7,569 nucleotides of DNA, taken from assembly GCA_900548285.1 (NCBI GenBank), contig URKE01000065.1, positions 1-7,569 of the forward strand. The letters run 5' to 3'. Origin of the DNA: an uncultured Eubacteriales bacterium. GTDB lineage: Bacteria; Bacillota; Clostridia; Christensenellales; Borkfalkiaceae. The translations under genes were made by a program, and so were the position numbers. The notes beneath the pieces were generated by a model. The model did not search any database. It was given only the letters and a program-made list of their open reading frames with translations, and had not been told where the DNA came from. Shown piece by piece: positions 1 to 5,183 of the stretch. Within the stretch, counting starts at the first letter, position 1; each line of letters starts with the position of its first letter.

Positions 1-357
1 CTGCAACCACCTTCCCTTTGCTCTCCTCGTGTGGACGTTACCTTTACAATTAAGGTTTAATTTTTGCGTAATTCCTTCCCAATCGCCGCCATGATATTTA
101 CGTAAATTATTTTTATCGTAAATCTCACCGGTAGGATTGTTGGTTGGATCTCCGTCCGCGAAACGGTCTGTAACTATTTGATAAATTACATCCGTTGACA
201 TGGAAGAGTAATTTTCTACCCCTGCGTCCGATCCCGCAGTTGCTTGCGCAAACGATGTTTTCGGCAGCAGGTCAAACAAAGAAATCAGTCCGAACAGTAA
301 CGAGATAATTATAACCATTACCGAATTCAGAACATATCTCTGTTTAATTTTGCTCAT
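1..357 (-). CDS. Cyclodextrin glucanotransferase / alpha-amylase-like GH13 enzyme, N-terminal part, probably interrupted
   Basis: The reading frame runs from an ATG at 357 to the window edge (119 codons, no stop). Residues 1-40 form a signal peptide: basic start (MSKIKQR), hydrophobic core, and a likely cleavage near SFAQA. Residues 54-92 carry the start of the GH13 barrel of cyclodextrin glucanotransferases and maltogenic amylases: STDVIYQIVTDRF, then DGDPTNNPTG (a calcium-site loop), then GGDWEGI. Enzymes of this family are secreted and cleave starch or maltodextrin, often making cyclodextrins. The family normally continues with a DGYL-type segment after residue 101. Here it reads LNCKGNVHTRRAKG instead, which I do not recognise, so the gene seems disrupted by an insertion, rearrangement or frameshift about 54 bases from the edge. 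The catalytic residues lie beyond the window. The start is well supported by an AAGGAGG ribosome binding site. CGTase versus another GH13 amylase cannot be settled from this fragment. Confidence 0.8.
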   Translation of the reverse strand, partial: MSKIKQRYVLNSVMVIIISLLFGLISLFDLLPKTSFAQATAGSDAGVENYSSMSTDVIYQIVTDRFADGDPTNNPTGEIYDKNNLRKYHGGDWEGITQKLNLNCKGNVHTRRAKGRWLQ

Positions 358-363
358 AGTTTC

Positions 364-370
364 CCTCCTT
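364..370 (-). promoter_or_regulatory. Strong ribosome binding site of the GH13 gene
   Basis: AAGGAGG lies six bases upstream of the ATG at 357, an ideal Shine-Dalgarno match and spacing. It fixes the start codon and suggests efficient translation once a transcript is made. Confidence 0.85.
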
Positions 371-382
371 AAAGATTTATTT

Positions 383-411
383 TTCATACAAACGCTTGAC
401 TTCTTGTACAA
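383..411 (-). promoter_or_regulatory. Weak candidate proximal promoter of the GH13 gene
   Basis: On the minus strand TTGTAC (406-411) and TATGAA (383-388) are separated by exactly 17 bases. Matches to the sigma-A consensus are modest (3/6 and 4/6). The spacing and the position, ending about 25 bases before the start codon, make it plausible. The -35 hexamer lies inside the 404-420 palindrome, so a repressor bound there would block it. The distal promoter at 761-789 is much better. Confidence 0.3.
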
Positions 412-420
412 ATTGTACAA
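404..420. promoter_or_regulatory. 17-bp palindrome TTGTACAA-A-TTGTACAA, candidate operator
   Basis: Two copies of the self-complementary octamer TTGTACAA flank one central base, making a perfect 17-bp palindrome 47 bases upstream of the GH13 start codon and over the -35 of the weak proximal promoter. The symmetry suits a dimeric repressor. No regulator gene is in the window and I do not recognise the motif as that of a named factor. Confidence 0.45.
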
Positions 421-435
421 AAACGCCGGCTGAAA

Positions 436-714
436 TCAAGTCGTCCGCATTGAACAGATTTTCGTAATTATGAAATTCCGAAGGAATAACCCTTTTATAT
501 TTCCTTTGTCGTATTCCGTTATTACAAACTCTTTTGTCTGAACTTTTACAAAAAATAAATCGGTTGAACAATAAAATTTCTCACAGATAAAGTCTTTAAT
601 AAACCGCGTACACACAGTTTCATTATGCTTATTTCAAAAAACAGCCGACTGCCCGCCATAGCTTGACTTTATCTCATCGCTTTTTACATATCGGCTTCCA
701 CCTATCTCTATCAT
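436..714 (-). pseudogene. Small degraded ORF with an in-frame TGA, upstream of the GH13 gene
   Basis: One frame from ATG at 714 gives 26 residues (MIEIGGSRYVKSDEIK…), meets TGA at 634-636, then stays open for another 65 codons (…KVQTKEFVITEYDKGNIK…) to TGA at 436-438. Read through, it would be about 92 residues. It lies on the same strand as the GH13 gene, between its promoter and start codon. I do not recognise the family. There is no clear ribosome binding site before the ATG, and a different frame across 377-571 is also open, so this may be chance in AT-rich DNA. If real, it is a broken gene rather than a recoded one, because TGA is a genuine stop in permease 1 of this window. Confidence 0.25.
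636..696 (-). terminator. Terminator-like hairpin in the GH13 leader (possible attenuator)
   Basis: On the minus strand AGCCGA (691-696) can pair with TCGGCT (643-648), followed after one base by six T (636-641). The stem is only 6 bp and the loop of about 42 bases is long, though it could fold further. It lies between the distal promoter (761-789) and the GH13 start, where a terminator would reduce read-through unless relieved. The call rests on pairing seen by eye. Confidence 0.3.
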
Positions 715-735
715 GGCACGTCTGAAAACGAATTT

Positions 736-751
736 ATTTAATCGGTTAAAT
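736..751. promoter_or_regulatory. LacI-family-type operator at the transcription start
   Basis: ATTTAATCGGTTAAAT is a 16-bp inverted repeat centred on CG with one mismatched pair (T/G next to the centre), the general shape of LacI/GalR-family operators. It begins about ten bases downstream of the -10 box of the 761-789 promoter, so it covers the expected transcription start, a classic repressor position. Inference: a maltodextrin- or sugar-responsive LacI-type repressor controls the GH13 gene. No such regulator is encoded in the window. Confidence 0.5.
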
Positions 752-760
752 TATAATTAG

Positions 761-789
761 ATTTTAGCACCTTATATTTGACTTGTCAA
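761..789 (-). promoter_or_regulatory. Sigma-A-type promoter, near consensus, reading toward the GH13 gene
   Basis: The minus strand carries TTGACA (784-789, 6/6 consensus), a 17-base spacer, and TAAAAT (761-766, 5/6). The expected start is near 752-755, giving a leader of roughly 395 bases before the GH13 ATG. The leader holds a LacI-type palindrome, a terminator-like hairpin and a second palindrome, so the gene is probably regulated at several levels. The promoter lies about 55 bases beyond the IS-remnant hairpin. Confidence 0.7.
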
Positions 790-844
790 TACCTTTTGGA
801 AAATTTTTCTAAAAAAGATTTGTTTTACAATCCAAATAAATATC

Positions 845-869
845 CACCAGCATAGCTGGTGTTTTTTTT
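845..869 (+). terminator. Hairpin plus T-run at the IS200/IS605 remnant end
   Basis: CACCAGC-ATA-GCTGGTG (845-861) is a perfect 7-bp stem with a 3-base loop, followed by eight T (862-869). Read on the plus strand it has the form of a rho-independent terminator. It is also where the subterminal right-end hairpin of an IS200/IS605 element would be expected, downstream of its tnpA. Either or both roles fit. Confidence 0.5.
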
Positions 870-933
870 AACGGGTGAAACCCTATGGTTCCGGCAACCC
901 TTGAGCAAGGGTATTGAGGTCTGCCATTTGCAT

Positions 934-1050
934 TTACTTAAATGGACTTTCCGGATAATCTATCCGTAACTGTTCACCTGATTTATCTTCTTCTGATTGC
1001 TTCGCTATGTATTCTTTTATTGCCGTAGTATTCTTACCCACCGTTGTCAC
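934..1050 (-). pseudogene. tnpA: IS200/IS605 TnpA transposase, C-terminal fragment
   Basis: The frame ending at TAA (934-936) reads VTTVGKNTTAIKEYIAKQ, then SEEDKSGEQLRIDYPESPFK. The TVGKN…IKEYI…Q..ED pattern matches the C-terminal helix of IS200-type Y1 transposases, which follows the FW.RGYY segment in intact proteins. Upstream the same frame hits TAA at 1057-1059 and no FW.RGYY sequence is visible, so only about the last quarter of a roughly 130-150 residue protein remains. The upstream break may come from deletion or a later recombination. Family assignment rests on motif recognition by eye. Confidence 0.6.
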
Positions 1051-1090
1051 ACAATTTTATGGACGTACATAATATAAGTATTTGGGCATA

Positions 1091-1129
1091 GAAAAAGTGT
1101 ATGAATCGCATTGAAACATACACTTTTTC
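1091..1129. repeat. Perfect 13-bp inverted repeat, possible bidirectional terminator
   Basis: GAAAAAGTGTATG (1091-1103) and CATACACTTTTTC (1117-1129) are exact reverse complements around a 13-base loop. The stem has A-tract and T-tract arms, as in bidirectional intrinsic terminators, and no coding sequence crosses it. It lies between the IS remnant and the MITE-like repeat and could stop read-through from the operon on its right. Confidence 0.5.
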
Positions 1130-1182
1130 GCAGTTTTAATATATTTTTGCACTAATAGGACTATTTTTTAAGCCTATGTCGC

Positions 1183-1461
1183 ATGCCAGACAAGATTAAA
1201 ACGAACCTTGCCAAAACGCCGCAATTTTCGCACTTTTTGCCAAATTCTCGCTTGAAGTACGGCAAGTACGTCTGCGTTCGCCTTTGTCAAAAATCATCGA
1301 AAATATCGGCGCTTTGGTCGGTTGCGAGTCTGACGGTGAGTTTTTAGGCTAAGACGAGGCACGCGAACGGGTTAATACTTGACGTATAAGCCGCGAGCGT
1401 AACGACGTATTAGTCAAAAACTCGCCGTCAGACCACGGTTCGTATTATTCTTGTCTGGCAT
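1183..1461. mobile_element. MITE-like non-coding repeat of 279 bp with 25-bp terminal inverted repeats
   Basis: The left end 1183-1207 begins ATGCCAGACAAGA and the right end 1437-1461 ends TCTTGTCTGGCAT; over 25 positions the two are reverse complements at 23. Inside, CTGACGGTGAGTTTTT (1330-1345) pairs with AAAAACTCGCCGTCAG (1416-1431) at 15 of 16 positions, and TAATAC/GTATTA (1373-1378, 1407-1412) nests inside that. The right terminal repeat is separated from the inner stem by only five bases. There is no transposase and no convincing gene. I could not see a clear target-site duplication. A mobile miniature element or another folded, dispersed repeat would both fit. Confidence 0.6.
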
Positions 1462-1469
1462 AACGGAAG

Positions 1470-1497
1470 AAAAACATAGCATTGCTGTCACGGCAAT
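1470..1497 (-). terminator. Weak candidate terminator downstream of the operon
   Basis: On the minus strand ATTGC (1493-1497) pairs with GCAAT (1481-1485), and a run of five T follows at 1470-1474 after a six-base gap. The stem is short and the T-run displaced, so this is a poor intrinsic terminator. The region 1500-1617 also contains overlapping short pairings (ATCCGC/GCGGAT, TCGGG/CCCGA) but no T-run. No better terminator is visible before the MITE-like repeat. Confidence 0.2.
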
Positions 1498-1617
1498 TAT
1501 AAGAAATTTTTTTATTTTTTCTCCCGTTATAATATTTCGAATCTGTCGGATATCGGGCATCCGCTTACCCGACGAGGGGGCGCGGATAACACAGATATTC
1601 GGATTTTCAAGAAGTTG

Positions 1618-3054
1618 TTATTCCGCAAAGGGGATAATGAAAACGCCTTCGCCTACGCCGAGAGTTAAATTGAGTTTGCCTTTATTAAGGGTTTTTATAA
1701 CCTTTTCTCCGCCGATATAACAAACGGCTTTGTTGTATTTCGAGCCGTCGAACGTAAGAGCGATTTCGTCGGTAAGATTAAGCGACGTTTCGTTGTAATT
1801 TACAGCCATAATTCCGTCGTTACCGTCCTCGTCGTTAAAATATCCGAAGAGGGTGTCTTGAGAAGTCGTAACTTCTTTTAAGGACGGAACGCTATCCAAA
1901 GACAATCTCGAAAGAAATTGGAACGAAGTGTTCGTCGTTCTGTCTTTACCGGTTGTTGTGTGTCCGGCGTCGTTAGTGAAAGTTCCGATCCAGTCGAATT
2001 GAAGCAAAACGTGGTCGAAAGCGAGCAATTCGCCGTTCGCCTTTTTAACGCTTTCGTAAATATCCGTTTTTTCGCCCGCACGACTTATCATCGCTTCCTG
2101 ACTTGCCGCAAATTCGAATCCGACAAGCGGGCTTGCATAACAGAAGCATGAAATACCGTCGTAACCGAACGCCATCAAAGCGTACTCCTGCATACGAACG
2201 TCCTCGTAAGTCGGAACTCTGTCTCTGGAACCGTAGATCGCGCCGCTTGCATTGCCGTCCTCGTCGATTCCGTAAGGCATTGTCTGTATGAAAAAGTTCG
2301 TTTTTATATTTTCGTATTGTTTTGCGACTTTCGCTAAGGTCTGCACGTCGAAAAGCCAGTTATCGTCAAGACACTTTTCGCCGTTTTCGTTATACGTAAG
2401 AGGGTATCTGTCGGCGGAAAGCCATTTTTCGCCGGAAGTAAGTTTTGAAAGCACGTTATCGCAATAGAATTTGAGATAATCGGAATAAACGCCGTCGAAT
2501 TCTTTCTGAACGACTTGCGCGAAAGAAGGGAACAGATTCGAGTAAAAGTTTCTGCCGTCGGAATTTTGATTCCACCAATCGACTTGCGCCGCCATAGACG
2601 TCATTTGCGATTTATTCGGTTCGTCCACGCATATTCCGAGAACTGCGTCGCTTTGTTTGAATTCGGAAATCTTACGGTACGCCGCGCCGTCGGAAACGCC
2701 GGGATTGACGTAAACTTTAACGCCGTTGTTTCCGAGAAGAGTCAATGTTTTTTCGGCTTTTTCGTCGTAAGAATGAAAACTCTGCACTCCGTCACCCGCG
2801 CCGATTGCAAAAAGCGTGCTTATGCCGGATTCGTTAATCCATTTAACGTTTGTTTCGTTAAGATCGGACGGAATAAGCCATCCGCTTATCGTGAGTTCGT
2901 AGTCGTCTTTTTTCAAATCGTAATCGGGTAAAATAATCTTAGTCATTCCGCTATTGTTTCCTTTATCGCTGTTTCCGTTGTCTCCGCCGCACGCCGCAAG
3001 CGAAAAGATCATTCCCGCGGCAAGCGCGGCGGACAAAATTTTATTTAACTTCAT
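1618..3054 (-). CDS. Secreted lipoprotein, TIM-barrel glycoside-hydrolase-like, family unassigned
   Basis: The 478-residue product starts with a lipoprotein signal peptide (MKLNKILSAALAAGMIFSLAAC, lipidated Cys22) and a Gly/Asn/Ser-rich linker to about residue 37. Residues ~50-350 alternate strands and helices in a barrel-like order: ELTISGW, GISTLFAIGAGDG, GVKVYVNPGV, AVLGICVDEP (144-146 DEP), FDGVYSDYL, KWLSADRYPL, FFIQTMPYG, then FGYDGISCFCYASP. Family knowledge suggests a clan-A-like hydrolase in which Glu145 of DEP could be the acid/base; this is inference. Residues ~395-478 look like a small beta-sandwich (GIMAVNYNETS…GVGEGVFIIPFAE). It would act outside the membrane on a carbohydrate destined for the importer upstream. 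The ATG at 3054 overlaps the stop of the phosphatase gene by 14 bases, with AAAGGA ten bases ahead. I cannot name a GH family; it could also be a non-catalytic binding protein. Confidence 0.75.
   Translation of the reverse strand: MKLNKILSAALAAGMIFSLAACGGDNGNSDKGNNSGMTKIILPDYDLKKDDYELTISGWLIPSDLNETNVKWINESGISTLFAIGAGDGVQSFHSYDEKAEKTLTLLGNNGVKVYVNPGVSDGAAYRKISEFKQSDAVLGICVDEPNKSQMTSMAAQVDWWNQNSDGRNFYSNLFPSFAQVVQKEFDGVYSDYLKFYCDNVLSKLTSGEKWLSADRYPLTYNENGEKCLDDNWLFDVQTLAKVAKQYENIKTNFFIQTMPYGIDEDGNASGAIYGSRDRVPTYEDVRMQEYALMAFGYDGISCFCYASPLVGFEFAASQEAMISRAGEKTDIYESVKKANGELLAFDHVLLQFDWIGTFTNDAGHTTTGKDRTTNTSFQFLSRLSLDSVPSLKEVTTSQDTLFGYFNDEDGNDGIMAVNYNETSLNLTDEIALTFDGSKYNKAVCYIGGEKVIKTLNKGKLNLTLGVGEGVFIIPFAE
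2988..3028 (-). repeat. 41-bp signal-peptide repeat, copy in the hydrolase-like gene
   Basis: These 41 bases match 4207-4247 at 40 positions and encode the shared ALAAGMIFSLAAC core of the two lipoprotein signal peptides. Sequences before and after differ, so this is a local duplication, a gene-conversion tract, or the last conserved trace of common ancestry. Confidence 0.8.
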
Positions 3055-4276
3055 CGTTTACCATTCCTTTTATCAGTATTTTTCTGATTGCCGAAAATTC
3101 TTCTTCGGTAACGCCGCATACAGCCTTCAGATAATTTACCGCGCCGGCATTAAGACTTTCGTTGTCGCCGCAATAAACCGCTTTAATTCTTTCGAGAAAA
3201 TATCCGAACGCGACGAAATTGCTCGAGTCGTCTTGCATTACGCCGTTTACGAATTGACCGTTTTTGATTTTACCGCGATATCTCGGACCGCAACTTGAAA
3301 AGCTGGTAAGTTCGAAATCTTTCGTCATATCGCTTTCGCTTACGCCTAAAACGGATTCTATCAAAAAAGCCAACGTTCCCGTTCTGTCCGCTCCGGCATT
3401 GCAATGAAAGTATATCGGATAATTTTTTTCGTCTGCCAAAACGTCGAATATCGTTTTTAATGACGAAGCTGATATTTCCAGATAACTTCTGTCGTTTTCA
3501 CCATAATGGCTGAATTCGGGAAGAATGTAGTTATATGCGTGAAAAGGCGCTTTGACGTATTTTACGTCTTTGCCTAACACGCTTTCGGTTTGCCCGCCGT
3601 CGTCTATATTTGCAAAACGCAAATCTATTTCGGTTTTTATTCCAAGCGTATTCTTCATCACGTCGAGACCGTTTTCGTCGAGAGCGCAATTCTGCCCGTC
3701 ATTGATTTTACCTCCGCGATAAAGCAGATTGTAAGCGATAATTCCGCCGTCGGCTTTCCATCCTCCGAGATCGCGGACGTTTGCAGCGCCGCCGACCGTT
3801 ATCGGTCTCACGCCGTTATCGTCGACTTTAAAACTGTCGATTTTCGTTTCCTTGTTTTCTCCGACGACTTTATAGTAATATGTCGTCCCGGGAATAAGAG
3901 TTCCGCCGAGGTTGCATCTTTCTCTTGTCGTTAAATAAACCTTCTTGTTTTCGAATCGTTCGTTATCCGCAAGATATACCGCATATTGCGAACTGCCGTC
4001 CGACTCCCAACTTATCGTGAAATTCTGCGCCATAGCCGTTCCGGTATATTCCGTAAGGATTTCCGCTTCTTTCGAACTTTCGGAAGTTTTGACATAGTCA
4101 AGATATTGCTCGGCTACGGTATCGACGTTCGCGCCGTTATACTCGGTTTTAAGAATCATATAATCTTCTTTGTTTTCACTGTTTGCGCCGTTATTTGATT
4201 GATTGTCGCACGCCGCAAGCGAAAAAATCATTCCCGCGGCAAGCGCGACCGATATTATTTTGTTTTTGCTGTTCAT
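3041..4276 (-). CDS. Secreted lipoprotein with tyrosine-phosphatase fold (Y_phosphatase3 / LipA type)
   Basis: The 411-residue product has a lipoprotein signal peptide (ALAAGMIFSLAAC, lipidated Cys23). Residues ~84-150 resemble a fibronectin-III-like beta domain (FTISWES…YAVYLAD…LIPGTTYYYKVVG). Residues ~158-400 form a phosphatase domain with the Y_phosphatase3 landmarks: NVRDLGGW (167-173), LLYRGG, GIKTEIDLR (212-220), and the P-loop HCNAGADRTG (291-300). Cys292 is the predicted nucleophile, Arg298 binds phosphate, and Asp297 matches the acid in the HC..G.DRTG loop of Listeria LipA. Relatives dephosphorylate phosphotyrosine or phosphoinositides, and some PTP-fold enzymes are phytases. Being lipid-anchored outside the cell and encoded directly after sugar permeases, it more likely removes phosphate from an incoming substrate; that is inference. 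ATG at 4276 has AAAGG five bases ahead and follows the permease stop by one base. Confidence 0.85.
   Translation of the reverse strand: MNSKNKIISVALAAGMIFSLAACDNQSNNGANSENKEDYMILKTEYNGANVDTVAEQYLDYVKTSESSKEAEILTEYTGTAMAQNFTISWESDGSSQYAVYLADNERFENKKVYLTTRERCNLGGTLIPGTTYYYKVVGENKETKIDSFKVDDNGVRPITVGGAANVRDLGGWKADGGIIAYNLLYRGGKINDGQNCALDENGLDVMKNTLGIKTEIDLRFANIDDGGQTESVLGKDVKYVKAPFHAYNYILPEFSHYGENDRSYLEISASSLKTIFDVLADEKNYPIYFHCNAGADRTGTLAFLIESVLGVSESDMTKDFELTSFSSCGPRYRGKIKNGQFVNGVMQDDSSNFVAFGYFLERIKAVYCGDNESLNAGAVNYLKAVCGVTEEEFSAIRKILIKGMVNDEVK
4207..4247 (-). repeat. 41-bp signal-peptide repeat, copy in the phosphatase gene
   Basis: This copy matches 2988-3028 at 40 of 41 bases (one A/G difference) and covers the hydrophobic core and lipobox of the phosphatase signal peptide. 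Confidence 0.8.
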
Positions 4277-4277
4277 A

Positions 4278-5183
4278 TTAACCTTTAAGCCCTCCCGCAG
4301 AGAAATTACTCATTATGAGTTTATTGAATATCGTGAATACTATAAGCGAAACGGTTGCAAGCACGGTCATGCCGGCAAACGCGACGGGCAGAAGCAATTT
4401 TCCTTCCATTTTCGTGTACAATTGGCTTACGCCGAGCGATATCGTCGGTCTGTTGGGCATAAACACGTAAGCAGTGTTATAATCGTTCCAGCAACCGATA
4501 AACGCCGTTATCGCGATAGCCGTCAAAATAGGTACCGCTTGCGGGTACATAATTTTCAAAAACACGCCGAGATCGGTCGCTCCGTCCAAGAACGCGCTTT
4601 CTGCGTATTCCCACGGGATTGCCGCGAAGAAGTTTTTGAAAAGAAGGAAACCAAGACCGAATCCGCCCGCCGCCATGAGAAAAATGCCGAAATAAGTATT
4701 CAAAAGATGCAATTTCATCATAAGGCGGTAGGTCGTCGCGATGCTTCCGACTGTCGGGATTATGAACGACACTATAGATACGTTATAAATAATGTTTTTC
4801 AACTTAAACTCGTATTTCGCGATTATATATGCGGTAAACGCGGGAATGGTTATAGCAAGAGCAACCTGCCCTACGACGAGAACCACCGTCGTTATAATCG
4901 TATCGTGAAGGTAGACGGGATTTCTCGAAGATCCCGCAATCTGCACGGTAAAAAGCGTTTTGTAGTTATCGAGCGTGAAGTTTCCGAAATCGAACAGTTT
5001 AAACGAGTCGATAATGAAGTTTCCCGATGTTCTGAAAGAGTTCAGAAGAAGCCAGAGATACATATAAACGTAAGACAAAGAAAGCAAAGACATGATTATA
5101 ATGCCTATGATTCTGAAAACTTTGTCTATGCCGGTTCTTTTCGTTACGCTTTTTCTGTGAATAGGCACGGAAGTGTTTTTCAT
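4278..5183 (-). CDS. CUT1 sugar ABC transporter permease (MalG-like)
   Basis: This 301-residue inner-membrane protein forms half of the channel of a carbohydrate importer. It has a basic cytoplasmic start (MKNTSVPIHRKSVTKR) and about six hydrophobic segments, starting at residues ~24-48, ~95-122, ~131-152, ~163-185, ~217-232 and ~266-288. The ATPase-docking EAA loop is at 194-215 (AESAFLDGATDLGVFLKI, then YP.AVP), followed by WNDYNTAYVF, typical of the second CUT1 permease. The ATG at 5183 is chosen because GAGGTGG lies seven bases upstream and the A of the ATG is shared with the TGA stop of the preceding gene (TGATG). The frame is open further upstream, but that extension is Arg-rich, antisense-like and lies inside permease 1. 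It should pair with permease 1, the binding protein and an ATPase encoded elsewhere. Confidence 0.93.
   Translation of the reverse strand: MKNTSVPIHRKSVTKRTGIDKVFRIIGIIIMSLLSLSYVYMYLWLLLNSFRTSGNFIIDSFKLFDFGNFTLDNYKTLFTVQIAGSSRNPVYLHDTIITTVVLVVGQVALAITIPAFTAYIIAKYEFKLKNIIYNVSIVSFIIPTVGSIATTYRLMMKLHLLNTYFGIFLMAAGGFGLGFLLFKNFFAAIPWEYAESAFLDGATDLGVFLKIMYPQAVPILTAIAITAFIGCWNDYNTAYVFMPNRPTISLGVSQLYTKMEGKLLLPVAFAGMTVLATVSLIVFTIFNKLIMSNFSAGGLKG

Larger units (their letters stand above)
842..1050 (-). mobile_element. IS200/IS605-family element, 3' (right-end) remnant
   Basis: This stretch combines the C-terminal 38 codons of a TnpA-like transposase (934-1050) with a hairpin-rich non-coding end: ACCCTTG-AG-CAAGGGT (897-912), a short GGGT/ACCC pair near 873-883, and CACCAGC-ATA-GCTGGTG (845-861). 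IS200/IS605 elements have no terminal inverted repeats and use subterminal hairpins that TnpA recognises on single-stranded DNA, so this layout is typical. The left part, including the HUH motif and catalytic tyrosine region, is missing. The copy cannot move by itself. The exact outer boundary near 842 is uncertain. Confidence 0.55.

Noticed and set aside
377..571. 64-codon minus-strand frame just upstream of the GH13 gene
   Set aside because: It begins with TTG without a ribosome binding site, competes with another open frame, and overlaps the promoter and palindrome. I recognise no family.
634..636. TGA as a sense codon (recoding to Trp or selenocysteine)
   Set aside because: Permease 1 ends in tandem TGA codons exactly at its expected C-terminus, so TGA works as stop; no selenocysteine-insertion hairpin is evident after 634.
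1208..1329. Short open frames on the minus strand crossing the body and left terminal repeat of the MITE-like element
   Set aside because: Two overlapping frames are open for a few dozen codons, neither has a start with a ribosome binding site, and both run into the inverted repeat, so they look like chance frames in a repeat.
1451..1720. 89-codon plus-strand frame at the right end of the MITE-like repeat
   Set aside because: It begins inside the terminal repeat and ends antisense to the hydrolase-like gene, with no ribosome binding site or protein signature.
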